This document shows positions 47,605 through 58,918 of a DNA stretch of 64,000 nt, one piece after another (within the stretch, counting starts at the first letter, position 1; every line of letters starts with the position of its first letter). The notes under the pieces were generated by a model, which ran no database searches, had not been told where the DNA came from, and saw only the letters and a program-made list of their open reading frames with translations. The stretch spans positions 372,001 through 436,000 of the forward strand of contig JAMYGW020000012.1 in NCBI GenBank assembly GCA_025617375.2. Direction: 5' to 3'. The position numbers and the translations under genes are program-made. This DNA comes from Acarospora socialis. Lineage: Eukaryota; Ascomycota; Lecanoromycetes; Acarosporales; Acarosporaceae.

Positions 47605-49675
47605 ATGACCAGACAGGACATGTCGACAGCAAGACTACGGGATCAATCGCTAAAGATCCATGTGCCAGATGGAGCTGCGCCGAGTCGACCACCGACGGCG
47701 GCAGTGTTTCTTATATACTTTGATCCCAAAGCTGGGTAGGGTGGGCCCTCAGCACGCAAAGCGTTGTCCCACTTGCTGATACCTGGTGATCACATAGGTA
47801 TACGATAGCCTGGTCGCGATCAATACAAGGTGGTCAGTGAGCGTTTCAGAATGGTTAAAACTATTTAAAGCCCAAGCGCTGACGGTGGATGCAGTCGATC
47901 TCGAGGGAGTGGTCGAGTTCAAGTCCCTCCCGTCAGGGCTACATAACGTCAAGGAAGATCTGATGTAAGGACTTACTCAAGAATCAGCTAAGGCGGATGC
48001 TCATCTTGCCATAGATACTTCGTTTACGAGCAATATGCCGGCCTCAGTGCCTTCATCAACGAAGCAGCCGACGCTTCCGAGCGCAATGCGCTGATGCTCG
48101 CCGTCGGCGTACTAGTGCCGCTGAGCTATGGAAGGCTAGGGAGGAGCTGGCGGCACGCACAGGACCTGAAGGAATTGGCGAGGTATGGAGTACTTCCAAA
48201 AGACAAGATACGCATTTGCTAACTAGCGCCTTGTTCAGTTTGCTTGCCCAGGACACGACCAACACTCAGCCTCTTGAAGACTACTGGGAATCGTATCGCC
48301 TGCCTGACGATGATCCTTCAATACAGCAGGATTCACCGATAGCTTCGCCTTCGAGTCTCAAGCCGAAACCTATGCAAAGACAATTCAGCAACGGGCATGC
48401 ACGCAACCGTACCATTTCCGACGCAACTGCCCTGGAGCCACCGGGTCAGACATTGTCGCCATTCCATCCAGCCCTATCTCTCCCCGAATTCATGGACGCC
48501 TTCGGACCCTTGATATTTCCTTTATACAGAGCGGCCCTGTTAAGGAAACGTATCCTTCTTATCGGGCAGGCTCCAGTGGAGTTGAATTGTAACTATGGTG
48601 AGTCGCACATTGTTCGTTCAAGGACCAATTGAACCGAAGCTCATCACAGCGTTTTCAAACAGTATACGATCTTTCAATTATTTCGAACATTCCAATCCCG
48701 GTTCAAAATCTACTTTCGATAGAGGCGTTTTCTGTTCGGTTACGCCCCTTGTTCGCAATCGGTGTTCATGATATACCATTGTTAGAGCAAAAAGCGCGCA
48801 GCAACGACAGCAACGAGGCAGATGACGGTCTTATTAATGACGAGGTATCGGAGCTGGATGACCGTGGTTGGGTTGCATGTTCAACAGATGACGTCTTGGC
48901 GATGAAACCGACGCTATATGACGTCCTAGTCACGATGCCACCAGCGTACTCCAAGCAAGCGAAAGACATGGTCTGGCCCACCGTAGAGAGCCCTCAAGGA
49001 ACCGCGGTGAAAGCGACCCAGAGGGACTTGCGACGCTACAAAACCTTGCGAAGAGGCCTTAGACGCTACCAATCCAACGATAATCATGTGTCTCCCGAAG
49101 GGAACAACGGAAACGAAGATGTCTCTCTACTAGCCCCGAGACCCGAAGAGACTTTCGACGACGACTCATCCACAAGCGACGAAAGATTGATTGAACCAAT
49201 GTCCTGGCCCGCTCTAGCATATACCTCTTTCATGTGGTGGGCTTCAGCGGGCGAGAAGCGTGCAGATCTGGATGAAGAAATGGAGCGAGACGCTGCATTG
49301 CTGCATGATCACTGGGCGTCGAATGCCAGTCCCTCCGAGCGACCACGTCCGAGTCCCAAGTCAAATCTCGGGCCGAGTGAGGAAAGCTCCAACAACGTCA
49401 TGTCGGAAATGGCACTGATTGCGTACTTCCACCGCTTGACAACTTTGACTCTTTCCACGTTGGCAGATATTGTCGACTGTAGTAATGCGGACGAAGGACC
49501 AGAAGGCGAGGAAGAAGTACTCACGGTAAGTGGTGAGGACATGGTGAGAATGGGTCTAGATATCTGGAGTGATGGCGATCGCAAGTTCATTCGGGATCTG
49601 ATGGAGATGTACTTTGGAAGGAAAGCTGATGTACAAGGGGCGAAGGTTGAATGCTGTGGTGTACGAATATGTTGA
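47605..49675 (+). CDS. DUF4484/DENN-like (LCHN/Anr2 type) protein
   Basis: Six exons: 47605-47735, 47798-47829 (32 nt), 47895-47964, 48015-48182, 48239-48597, 48663-49675; 590 residues. The pattern is that of fungal proteins related to yeast Anr2 and human DENND11 (LCHN): VFLIYFDPKAGYTIAW, VVEFKSLPSGLHNV, ERNALMLAVGVLVPLSYGRLG, then ILLIGQAPVELNCNYVYDLSIISNIP, and the C-terminal VECCGVRIC. The longin-DENN fold usually acts as a Rab exchange factor or scaffold in vesicle traffic; this protein's GTPase is not known. The middle (about residues 300-430) is acidic and disordered. Two very short exons make automated models prone to miss the N-terminus. Confidence 0.85.
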
Positions 49676-50163
49676 AGTAAATACAGGTCAGGGTTATAAG
49701 TCAATTGCATGTGCCTTTGGTTGGCGTTTACATCTGTGCTTCTCTCAGTACCCTACATTTGAGGAACCGTACTCAGACCGTACAACTACCATGGTCAAGC
49801 GTCTACGAGAGAGACCGCAGATTCTGTAGTAAAGGTAGAAAATAGATTCAGCCTTATGGGACAGGTAAGCTTAGGTAGGTAGGTAGGTACAAATACCTAA
49901 AGGTAGTTGGCAATCAAAGAAGAACCATTCCGCTCTTGGTTAGTCCAGCCCGGCGCGACTTCCTGCCAAATGTCCTTTCCTTTACCGCAACGTCTATGGA
50001 TAACTCGTGGGCTCTTAGACCTTGCCATCTGTCCTTTTCGATGTATCGATAAAATATTTCAAGGTCGGCCTTGCCAATCTTCGCGTCTGCCGCCTAAAGT
50101 ATTCTCTCGAGCTATCCAATTCTTTCAACGACAGTGATCTTACTCTACCACTTAACCCACAGA
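49676..50163. other. LHS1 upstream region
   Basis: About 0.5 kb. Contains a short AGGT tandem run at 49870-49888. No gene seen. Confidence 0.5.
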
Positions 50164-53148
50164 ATGGCACCTCCTGGTCGACGGCGCCCTTCGGCCCTTG
50201 TCGTTATCATTTCCCTGTTATTTCTCTTCGCTTCCACAGCTTCCGCCGCATCTGCCGTTCTTGGTATCGATCTGGGCACGGAGTACTTGAAAGCCGTGCT
50301 CGTCAAACCCGGCATCCCCCTCGAGATCGTCCTCACTAAGGACTCGAAACGAAAGGAGACCGCCGCACTTGCTTTCAAGCCCTCCAACTCAAAATCGGCG
50401 GATTCTGATTCGTTTCCGGAAAGGGTGTACGGAGGCGATGCGATTGCGCTGGCCGCAAGGTTCCCAGGAGATGTCTATTCGAACCTGAAACCACTGCTAG
50501 GGAGAGTAGCGAAAGACTCACAAGTGGGAGAATACAAGGCAAGGCATCCTGGCCAGAGGGTTATAGAAGACAAGTTACGGGGGACGGTGGCGTTCAGAAG
50601 TGGTAGTTTTGGCAGGGAGGTGGATCCGTTCTCGGTGGAGGAGCTATTGGCCATGGAGCTTCGGAACCTACGAAGTAATGCCGAGGCGTTGGCTGGGAAG
50701 GGCTCTCTCGTACAGGATGCTGTTATCACGATTCCAACGTACTATACGGCTGAAGAACGGAGGGCTGTTGAACTTGCGGCGGACTTGGCCGGACTAAGGG
50801 TGCTGGCGTTGATTAGCGATGGATTGGCAGTTGGGTTGAATTATGCGACTTCAAGGACCTTCCCCAGTGTGAACGAGGGTGGAAGTGCGGAGTATCACCT
50901 CGTATATGATATGGGTGCTGGGTCTGCACGCGCTACCATTCTGCGATTTCAGGGAAGGACGGTCAAAGACGTGGGCAAATTCAACAAGACCGTACAAGAA
51001 GTAAACATCATGGGCGTGGGTTGGGACAGACAACTAGGCGGTGATGCGCTCAACGCAGTGATTGTGGACGATATGGTAAATCAGTTCATCGATACGAAAA
51101 AGATGATAGCGCTGGGAACCACGGCGGCGCATGTCAAAGAGCATGGAAGGACGATAGCGAAGCTGTCGAAAGAAGCCGAGAGGCTCCGACAAGTCCTGAG
51201 CGCCAATACTGAGACCTCTGCCAGCTTCGAGGGGCTATTCTACGAAGACGCCAACTTCAAGTACAAACTTTCCAGGGCCGACTTCGAAAAGCTTGCGAAC
51301 TCCTATGCGGATCGTGTCCAGGGACCAATAACACAAGCTCTAGCCGCAGCTAAGCTCACAATCACTGACCTTGAGTCGGTGATTCTACATGGCGGCGCCG
51401 TCCGTACGCCCTTTGTGCAGAAACAGCTGGAAACTATAGTGGGTGACCCTGGCAAGCTCAGAACCAATGTGAATGCCGACGAAGCAGCTGTATTCGGTGC
51501 TGCTTTCAAAGCAGCAGGCCTTAGTCCTAGCTTCAGGGTCAAGGATATAAGGGCGGGAGATTCGGCAGGGTATACAGTCGGATGGTCCATCGAAAACAAG
51601 GACCGAAACCAGATGCTTTTCACCCCGTTGTCACAGATTGGGGCTGAGAAGCAAGTTCCTTTCAAAAACGTCGAAGATTTCTCGTTTATCCTATACCAGC
51701 AAATATCCGACCAAGATCTGTATGAGGGCGTCAAACGACCCCTCCTTAAGGTCCAGACAGAGAACCTAACAGCTTCCGTCGCACAACTTTCCGAAAAGTT
51801 CGGGTGTGCAGCTGCCGACATCAACACCAAGTTTTCCATAAGACTTAGCCCCATTGACGGCTTGCCGGAAGTCATTGAAGGAAGCGTAAGCTGTGAAGCG
51901 GAAGGGCCAGAGAAGAAAGGCGGAGTTGTAGATGGCGTCAAAGGACTCTTTGGTTTTGGTTCGAAGAAAGGCGACCAAGAACCGTTGCAGGAAGGAAGCG
52001 AAACTCAGACTGCTACCCCTGCCTCATCAGCGGAGTCCTCCACAACATCATCTGCTGCTGAAAGTCAGACTGCGAGCCCTGAAGTGAAGTCTGGTGAGGA
52101 AACGAAACAACCTAAGAAGAGAACAGAGACTATCCATCTAAAATTCGCGACGGAGAGTCAGGGCATTACGCCGGTATCGAAGTCGGAGCTGAAACGCATA
52201 AAGGATCGGCTTGCCGCGTTTGATGCCTCAGACAGATCCCGTTTGCTACGAGAAGAAGCCTTCAACACACTTGAATCGTATACCTACCGGGCACGCGACT
52301 TGTTAAGCGAGGAATCATTTATAAGTGCGTCGACCGATGAATCAAGGAAGGAGATAGAGGAGAGGTTCCGCGCAGCCAGCGATTGGTTGTATGGGGCAGG
52401 AGCCGACGCTAATCGCGACGACCTCAAAGCTCGGTTGAAAGAGCTTCGGAGTCTAGTGGATCCGGTGCTGAAGAGAAAGGACGAGGCCGTCAAGCGCCCA
52501 GAGCAGATACGCTTGCTCAAAGAGGCTCTTGACCAGACACGAACGTTGATTGGAGCGGTGAAAGAGCAGAATGAGAAGGCCGCATCAGCCTCATCCGTAT
52601 CGTTCACATCATCATCACCCGAATCACATACAACGACCACTCCATCATTGTCGAGTGTCGACGACTTTGCCGAGCTTGAAGATGAGCCGTCAGCGACCAG
52701 CACAGCCACTCGAGCACCAAAGGTACCCGAAACGCCTCTTTACACCGCAGAGGACCTCGAAGTACTAACCGAAACCCACACGACGATCCACCACTGGCTC
52801 ACTACTAAGCTTGCCGAGCAAGAGAAGCTCGCACCATACGAAGACCCCGTCATGCTATCTGCAGAGATGGAGGCGAAAGCCAAACAACTGAATAGAGTAG
52901 TCATGGAGCTTCTTCAGAAGAAGATACGCATGCCGCCGAAGCCGAAACCGAGCAGTAAGCCGAAGACGGCGAAGAAAAATAAGAAGAGTAAGACGACATC
53001 GGCAAGTAAGGAGACGCCGACCGGGTCTGAGGACTTACCCAACATCAAAGCCGGAAAGGATAGAGATATGCCGACGGAGGAGGAGATCATAGAGATGATT
53101 GAGAAGAGGAAGGCGAAGGAGAAAGCGGAGGTGCATGATGAGTTGTAG
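50164..53148 (+). CDS. LHS1: ER lumenal Hsp70-like chaperone Lhs1/GRP170
   Basis: One exon, 994 residues. The start is the ATG of MAPPGRRR, leading a signal peptide with core ALVVIISLLFLFASTASA. The ATPase domain begins AVLGIDLGTEYLKAVLV and includes ITIPTYYTAEERRAVELAA and VYDMGAGSARATI; the substrate and helical domains follow from about residue 430 with a long acidic/Ser-rich loop (about 590-660). A Lys-rich segment precedes the C-terminal HDEL retrieval signal. Lhs1 is the nucleotide exchange factor of Kar2/BiP and aids translocation and folding. The size exceeds yeast Lhs1 (881) and matches GRP170-like members. Confidence 0.95.
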   Translation: MAPPGRRRPSALVVIISLLFLFASTASAASAVLGIDLGTEYLKAVLVKPGIPLEIVLTKDSKRKETAALAFKPSNSKSADSDSFPERVYGGDAIALAARFPGDVYSNLKPLLGRVAKDSQVGEYKARHPGQRVIEDKLRGTVAFRSGSFGREVDPFSVEELLAMELRNLRSNAEALAGKGSLVQDAVITIPTYYTAEERRAVELAADLAGLRVLALISDGLAVGLNYATSRTFPSVNEGGSAEYHLVYDMGAGSARATILRFQGRTVKDVGKFNKTVQEVNIMGVGWDRQLGGDALNAVIVDDMVNQFIDTKKMIALGTTAAHVKEHGRTIAKLSKEAERLRQVLSANTETSASFEGLFYEDANFKYKLSRADFEKLANSYADRVQGPITQALAAAKLTITDLESVILHGGAVRTPFVQKQLETIVGDPGKLRTNVNADEAAVFGAAFKAAGLSPSFRVKDIRAGDSAGYTVGWSIENKDRNQMLFTPLSQIGAEKQVPFKNVEDFSFILYQQISDQDLYEGVKRPLLKVQTENLTASVAQLSEKFGCAAADINTKFSIRLSPIDGLPEVIEGSVSCEAEGPEKKGGVVDGVKGLFGFGSKKGDQEPLQEGSETQTATPASSAESSTTSSAAESQTASPEVKSGEETKQPKKRTETIHLKFATESQGITPVSKSELKRIKDRLAAFDASDRSRLLREEAFNTLESYTYRARDLLSEESFISASTDESRKEIEERFRAASDWLYGAGADANRDDLKARLKELRSLVDPVLKRKDEAVKRPEQIRLLKEALDQTRTLIGAVKEQNEKAASASSVSFTSSSPESHTTTTPSLSSVDDFAELEDEPSATSTATRAPKVPETPLYTAEDLEVLTETHTTIHHWLTTKLAEQEKLAPYEDPVMLSAEMEAKAKQLNRVVMELLQKKIRMPPKPKPSSKPKTAKKNKKSKTTSASKETPTGSEDLPNIKAGKDRDMPTEEEIIEMIEKRKAKEKAEVHDEL

Positions 53149-53666
53149 ATATAGATACTTTGATTGTAGTAAAATAGATCGTTTTCGAGTGATAGAGCGA
53201 GGAGATTTGATAGGTTAGGATACGAAGGATTCTGGAGTATTAAGGTACCTAGTGTCACAGATTGCCCTGAGGGCCTCGAATGGACCATTGGGTTGGTTCT
53301 AACCGTGTTGGGAGTGCGGCGAGAGGTGGAAAGACAGAGACGTTCAACGATGGAACAGCAAACCTTACAAAATCGGGACGCTCTCTTCCCATTTAGGGTA
53401 GCTAAGCGAGAAAGCCAATCAAACGCGAAAGTGCAGGATCTGGGGAAGTTGGCGTTTTCGTGACGCGCCATTCCCGTCGAAGCTACCAGAGCCTGGTCGA
53501 ATCGCAAGGATGAGAAAGCGATTGGAATGATGAGACCACGTCAGCTGACATAAGGCACTGTTGTCTACAAGGACTATATCATGAGCATTGATCGGGTACT
53601 CAAGAGCTTAGCTATTTCTCCACCTCCTGCAACAGCGTATGCCTGCTCCAGCATTGTGTGCATTCG
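53149..53666. other. Upstream region of the RNR-inhibitor gene
   Basis: About 0.5 kb. At 53456-53467 TTTCGTGACGCG joins an SCB-like site (reverse CACGAAA) to an MCB-like ACGCG, about 200 bp before the next ATG. Confidence 0.45.
53456..53467. promoter_or_regulatory. Putative SCB/MCB-like G1/S element
   Basis: TTTCGTGACGCG reads as the reverse of CACGAAA overlapping ACGCG. It lies upstream of an RNR-inhibitor-like gene, where G1/S control would make sense. Short motifs, so weak. Confidence 0.3.
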
Positions 53667-54410
53667 ATGGCTACCTCAAACCAACAGACGAAGCGGCGCT
53701 TTCAGCCAAGCATCACCTCTTACTTTGCTCGCTCCGATAGGGGCACTTCACCTCCTTCAAGTGTAGCTTCACACGCCTCATCATTATTATTACCACCGCT
53801 GCCTACAACCATCCAATCATCGCTCCTCAACGTCGGTATGCGAGTGCGCAAGTCGGTACCAGAAGGCTACAAGACGACGTCCTGCAACACATCGAAACAG
53901 ACAAACCAAGCGCATAGGTCAAGCGCTTCAGTGATGACCGGAGGAACTCATAACAACAACCACCGAGGCGGCTTTGCAGAGCTCACCCCATATTGCGGCA
54001 TCCTCAAAGTCGGCGGCTACGATTCCCAACCGCTATCACGTACCACGGAGGCGATTGAGCCGCTACAAATCGGGAACGACGATTTTGACTTCGTGTCCAG
54101 CCAAGAGTCGACCAGCTCGACAGATACTGTGTCCACTGAACCTCCTCAAACCAACTCTCTAAGCAAGAAGCGCCGATTCCAAGACGAAGACATGTTCGGC
54201 AACGTCGCCGTATGGGAAGACGACGATATGCTACCAGCAACGGCGCGGTTCATGGCGGTACCGAAATCCAGGAGAAAATGGCCAGGTGCAACAGTATGGA
54301 AGGTTGGTGTCGGAGAGGGCCAGGAGAATATCGCGAATGATTTTGAGGAGGCGGATTTCTTGCGAGCGCCGGAATTGTTTGAAGAAGAGATGGAGATGGA
54401 TGGGCTTTAA
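53667..54410 (+). CDS. Ribonucleotide reductase inhibitor (Spd1-like) with PIP box
   Basis: One exon, 247 residues, mostly disordered. Residues 13-20 read QPSITSYF, a PIP box (Q-x-x-I-x-x-aromatic-aromatic) that can bind PCNA. Next comes VGMRVRKSVPEGYKT, the conserved segment of the RNR-inhibitor family (PF08591). The rest is Ser/Thr-rich with an acidic C-terminus (EEEMEMDGL). Fission yeast Spd1 has the same layout: it restrains ribonucleotide reductase and is destroyed in S phase by CRL4-Cdt2 on PCNA. Here the position-5 Thr is kept but the basic residue of a strict PIP degron is shifted by one. Start is the first ATG before the PIP box. Confidence 0.82.
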   Translation: MATSNQQTKRRFQPSITSYFARSDRGTSPPSSVASHASSLLLPPLPTTIQSSLLNVGMRVRKSVPEGYKTTSCNTSKQTNQAHRSSASVMTGGTHNNNHRGGFAELTPYCGILKVGGYDSQPLSRTTEAIEPLQIGNDDFDFVSSQESTSSTDTVSTEPPQTNSLSKKRRFQDEDMFGNVAVWEDDDMLPATARFMAVPKSRRKWPGATVWKVGVGEGQENIANDFEEADFLRAPELFEEEMEMDGL

Positions 54411-55065
54411 TTGATTCATCTGCTGGAGGTGGTTGGATGCTGTGCTGTTGCTCTTGGTATACTTTCGCCTGGCGGCCTTATTGCACGTTGGGTGTTGTAG
54501 GCGTGTTTGAAGGGAGATGTCTCGAAGATCTTGAACGCAGGAAATGGCTCAATGAATGGGGGTTGTGTAAGAGTGTACTCCGTATCTGTACGGTATTTGG
54601 GGGATATGCAGGCCGGTCACTGTTATATAAATGCGGACAAAGCTGAGAGGTGCATATAGAACGTAGCTGTGGCGTGCTTGTATTTATGGAATTGGTTCAA
54701 TCGTAACTGCTAACCTGGGTGTATATGTATTGAAACGTTAAGGAAATGAACACTGGTGGTTTCTCAGCTGCCTTTCCATGAGGTAAACATCAGCTGTCCT
54801 TTAAGAGGAAGTCCCAATCGACAATAGGGAAGTTGCGACTCTAACTCTCCTCTCTGTTGCGCCGTTGCCCGGTCCGACCGAAATTCGCTAGTGGCTAGCG
54901 TGCGAACTATTGTCAACACTGCGGGCCTCTGCTCCAAGACCCTCACAATTTCCTTTATCCTCCATCATCATCACCACCGTGAGCAACGGTCCTTCTCGCA
55001 TACTTGCAATCATCTCACATCCTCACATCTCCACGCATACTCAGCATTGGCACAATCCACAAATC
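54411..55065. other. Spacer before the coiled-coil gene
   Basis: About 0.65 kb of flanks between two plus-strand genes. Nothing recognised. Confidence 0.5.
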
Positions 55066-57123
55066 ATGGAACCTTTCAGAGGGTTCTCCACACCAGGCAT
55101 GCCACTCTTCGCCATCTCGCCCGAACGCGCCAACAGACAAGGTCGCACTCAGCACGCTCACCCGCACACACCCGTTGCCTACCCTCCGGCGTCTGACAAG
55201 AGCGACTTCCCCTACTCTTGGCACGAACGTCCGACGCCGAATCTCGATGATGACCCGGATGAGATCATGAGGGAGCAGCAGATTGGGTTGCGGAAGGCGA
55301 TGATGGGGTGGGAGGAGGCTGCGGGAGAGGCGAGAAAGGCTAAAGAGGAGGTGACGCAGTTGAAGAAGAAGGTGGAGGAGGGGAAGGAGAGGGAGAGGAT
55401 TGTTGGGGAGAGGTTGGATGGATTTATGGTACGGCAGACTGACGATTGTGCTTGCTGCGTGGCAGAGGCAGATTGTGTTATTGAATACATTACCAAACCT
55501 AAGAGCTAATAACATATCTAGGAGGAACTCCATCGTTCGAAAGAAACACATGCTCGTTCCCAGGCGCTTTACGAGAAGGAAGTGCGGCGGACGCGAAAAG
55601 AAGCGTTCAAGGCCTCGAGCACGGTGGTCAAACTGCAAGAAGAGTTGAAGAGTGCGAGGAGCGAGTTGAGTATCACGAGATCGGACTTGGATCTGCACAG
55701 GGTGAAAGTCAGTAAGCGCGAGCAAGAGACGTTCGAGGCGCAATACAAGCTTGTGGGGGCGCAGGAAGAAATTGAGAAGTTGAAGCAGGCGGTGAAAGTC
55801 GCGAATGAGGAGAGTTGTACCCAAAAGCAAGAAGTACTTGAGGTCAATACCAAGCTTGTCGGTGTCCAGGAAGAACTTGAGGAGGTTAAACGGCACCTCA
55901 AAGTTGTCGAAGAGGAGAGGGAGACCCTCAAGACGAGCTTAAAGGAAGAGGAAGTTGCCAGAATTGCGGCAGAGGGTAAAATCGCGCTGCCGGGCGCGGA
56001 AGTCCAAGATGAATTCTCGTCACCAAAGAAAACCAAGGCGCCCATCGAACAGCCGGTCGGAGAATCGAGCAAAGAGCACGCCGAAGTTGATTCGTCGCCT
56101 AAGAAAACAGAGCCGCTTGGTAAAAAGCGAGCCTGGGATGAAGACTATGACTCTGACAAGGAAGATGAGCTCACGAAGACACAGAAGGAGTTGGCCAGGG
56201 AGAGGAAGCTCAGAAAGAGATGGCATGATCAGATTGAGTACATGAAGATGGAGTGTCAGTTCAAAATGTGTTCGTGCAGACGCGCCGAAAAGAAAGGCGA
56301 GACGTATGTGCATGATAACAGCCTCGCGGATAAGATCGCGCACGAGCAGGCAAAGCTCCGTGAGTGGAGAGCGGAGCAAAAGGCACTGTTGGCGCATAAT
56401 GATGGCTTGACGGCCCAACAGCAGCCAACGGTGGAAGAGTTAGCAGTGGAGGAACCCCTCATTCAGTTCTCTCCAGTTACTGGCACTTTCAAGACCGTCA
56501 CCGAGGAAGAAAGACTCCAAACTGAAGTTGAACCAAAAGCTCAGAGTTCAACCGCCACCTCTACTGATGCTCGTCCAGAGCTAACGCACTCCGTCTCGGC
56601 GCCACTTCCGGAAGACCTTTCCCTCATGTCACTTCTCCACGCCCCTCACCTACCGGAGCCCACCACGACAGGTACCGCCAGTCACGCGGCACCCCGTCCA
56701 CTTCGTCGGCCAGTATCTCGCGAGGCCTTCGTGGCCGCCTTCCGCGCAGGCCAAGCACGTTCGCGCCCGTCCTCTCGAGAGGCGCACACTGCGCCGCGCC
56801 GCCCACTCCGTCCAACCGGGACCAACCGCCCACCTTCGCGCGATGCCCACAACACATCTACCCTAGGGCCTCGTCAATACCAACCCACAAAGGGCATCCG
56901 GGTCGTCAACACGACCACAACCACCACCGTCCCTCTGGCCAAAGTCTTCAGCCCCCCCACGATGACGCGCGAGGAAGCGTTGGAGCAAATCAGGCACAGG
57001 CGAGAGAGGGCCAGGAGCTTTACCGCGGGAACCTTGACTCCTAGGAGGCAGATGGTCGAGGGTGCCGCCAAGCGGGATATCAGCGCGCCTGCCGTTGCCA
57101 CTCAGAAGAAGACTGCGGAGTAA
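55066..57123 (+). CDS. Coiled-coil protein of unknown function
   Basis: Two exons, 55066-55428 and 55522-57123; 654 residues. After a short N-terminal region with FPYSWHERPTP and DPDEIMREQQIGL, residues about 70-310 are a long, Glu/Lys-rich coiled coil of heptads, with two related stretches (YKLVGAQEEIEKLKQAV and TKLVGVQEELEEVKRHL), an internal duplication. A nuclear-type PLGKKRAWDEDYDS follows and then a Cys cluster (MCSCRR). The C-terminal third is basic, Arg/Pro/Ser-rich and disordered, with three similar RPxSRE/D repeats near 56700-56845. I do not recognise the family; a structural or cytoskeletal role is possible but not shown. Confidence 0.8.
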
Positions 57124-58067
57124 AGCGAAAACTGCATGAAATGGCGAAGGGCGCATACAGAAGGCTTGCGAAGGGTTCTGGCACTGAGAGAGCGTGGATC
57201 ATTCTGAAACTGCATGCGATGGCGGAGCTTATCCAGGAAATTGCAGCTAAGGAGGGTGGTTGGTTATTCAGGTACATGGTAGCGTTAACAGGCATGCTTT
57301 TGTGGATTTGTACGTGTTGCTGTTGCTCGATTGAGCGGAATTGCTTCTGTATGAACGTGCTCGGATTGAGCTAGACTATCGTTGATGTTACAACTGATTA
57401 CCTGTACAACTAGCTACATACACATGGAGGTGGCTGATCCTCCAGTGCGGCCGGCAGGGTGTTAGGCATGCTAAAAGTGCATACACTACTAACGCATCCT
57501 ATATGAACTGAGCCCTCGTCCAATTTCAGTACTACAATTCTACCATACTAAATACCTTTCTTTCTTAGCCTAGAAATACCGGCGATCAAGGCGGTGCATC
57601 TGGGGATAGGTCAATGGATCACAAAGACCACCTCCTCACATTTCCACATGTATGAGTTATGCTTGATCCTCGACTGATAACCGGTGCCTGAATTGCCTCC
57701 TCGAGGCTGGGACCGATGCTCTGGGTCTATCCTATCGTTTTCTTTCCTGCTTGCTTTGCTCTTTGCTTCTGCTGCAGATCGCAGCCGACTGGAGACCGAG
57801 ATGACTTGCCGTCACATATGCAGAGCATGATAGGGGCTCATGTGGTCTGAGGCACGGCATGTGCGGAGAAGTGGTTCTTAGGCAAGATGTCGAACTTATC
57901 ATGATAGACCTTCGTGAGAGACAATTTCTTCTTCCTTTACCCAGTGTTTAATCGCACCTGGCTGACCGTCTCAATAAGGAAATCGGAGAGAAAGTAATCC
58001 GTTTCTCCTATCCTCCTCTCCGGGATTCGAGGCTGGGCTGACTCGAAAGTAACCGGACACAAAACAG
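57124..58067. other. Gene-free stretch before a methyltransferase remnant
   Basis: About 0.9 kb. The 5' part of the methyltransferase is not recognisable in it, and no other feature is seen. Confidence 0.5.
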
Positions 58068-58383
58068 AAAGAAGTCGGTGCCTTCGACAATGTCAACATC
58101 CTGGACGCGCTGCAGGCCGTCACGCTGGCGCTCTTCACACGCGCGCCGGGCTGGAAGGCGGAGGACGTTCAAGTTTTACTTGCGGACGTCTGGAAGGATT
58201 TGAGGAATCCGAATATTCATCCTTATTATGATTTGTGAGTTTGATTATTCTAGAATCCGGCATAGAGGACGTTGTGGGATGAGTGGATGGCTGAAGCGGT
58301 GGGTATTTCCTGTGCGTAGGCATATGGTGTACGGTCAGAGACCGGACGAGGAGGCGGGTGCTGGGACACAGGAGGGGGCGTGA
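58068..58383 (+). pseudogene. 3' remnant of a LaeA-like methyltransferase
   Basis: Two exon pieces, 58068-58234 and 58320-58383, read in one frame to a stop with a normal GTGAGT intron: GWKAEDVQVLLADVWKDL and RNPNIHPYYD, then HMVYGQRPDEE. This is the C-terminal end of fungal class I SAM methyltransferases of the LaeA/UMTA type, whose last blade has the LADVRxDLRN and YGQKP motifs. The SAM-binding domain is missing upstream, so this is a truncated relic, perhaps from a rearrangement. The intact frame and splice sites suggest a recent loss or an unrecognised chimeric exon. Confidence 0.65.
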
Positions 58384-58918
58384 AGGTATTGTTTGGAGGA
58401 TGGCTTGGCTTGGCTTGGCCCAGAGTGCGAATACGGAATCCGTGGGATGGTTCACAAACGTTGTATAGTCTACATTACAAAGCATACCACTCCTCCTCTC
58501 CGCTCTCTTACCATGATCGAAACGACCACAGTTCGCGGGAGCTCTGTGGGAGCTAGCGCGGGATGGATTTGACACTATCTATAGGAAATCTCTGTATGCT
58601 TCTTCTATCGTCGTATGGTTTTCTGTTTTGTGTCGATTGGAGGTGACGAAAGGTTAAGGACTGGATTTGGGAACCCGGATGAAAAGGCTGGGAGTAACAG
58701 TTTCTACTGAGTGGAGATGCCGAGTTTGAATCGGAATTGTGCGATGGAGCGATGACTGCCTGTCCATAGCGCCACATCATGCATAATGCTGGATCAACGT
58801 CTGTCGAACAGCTGATGTCCAGCAAACGTTTCAATGGTTCTTACATAGACACGGCCGTGCAGAACAGGCATACAGCAGCACCATAACCCATCCCAAATAA
58901 AGCTTCCCCTTCCCCGTT
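58384..58918. other. Spacer, 3' of RPS5
   Basis: About 0.5 kb. Holds three GGCTT units at 58403-58418. No gene. Confidence 0.5.

Noticed and set aside
49870-49888. AGGT tandem run upstream of LHS1
   Set aside because: Short microsatellite with no matching known stress element.
55015-55896. 293-codon Leu-rich open frame antisense to the coiled-coil gene
   Set aside because: Glu/Lys-rich coiled coil gives Leu/Phe-rich antisense translation; an artefact.
57141-57374. 77-codon open frame downstream of the coiled-coil gene
   Set aside because: Likely 3' UTR; Cys-rich hydrophobic tail but no splice link or homology.
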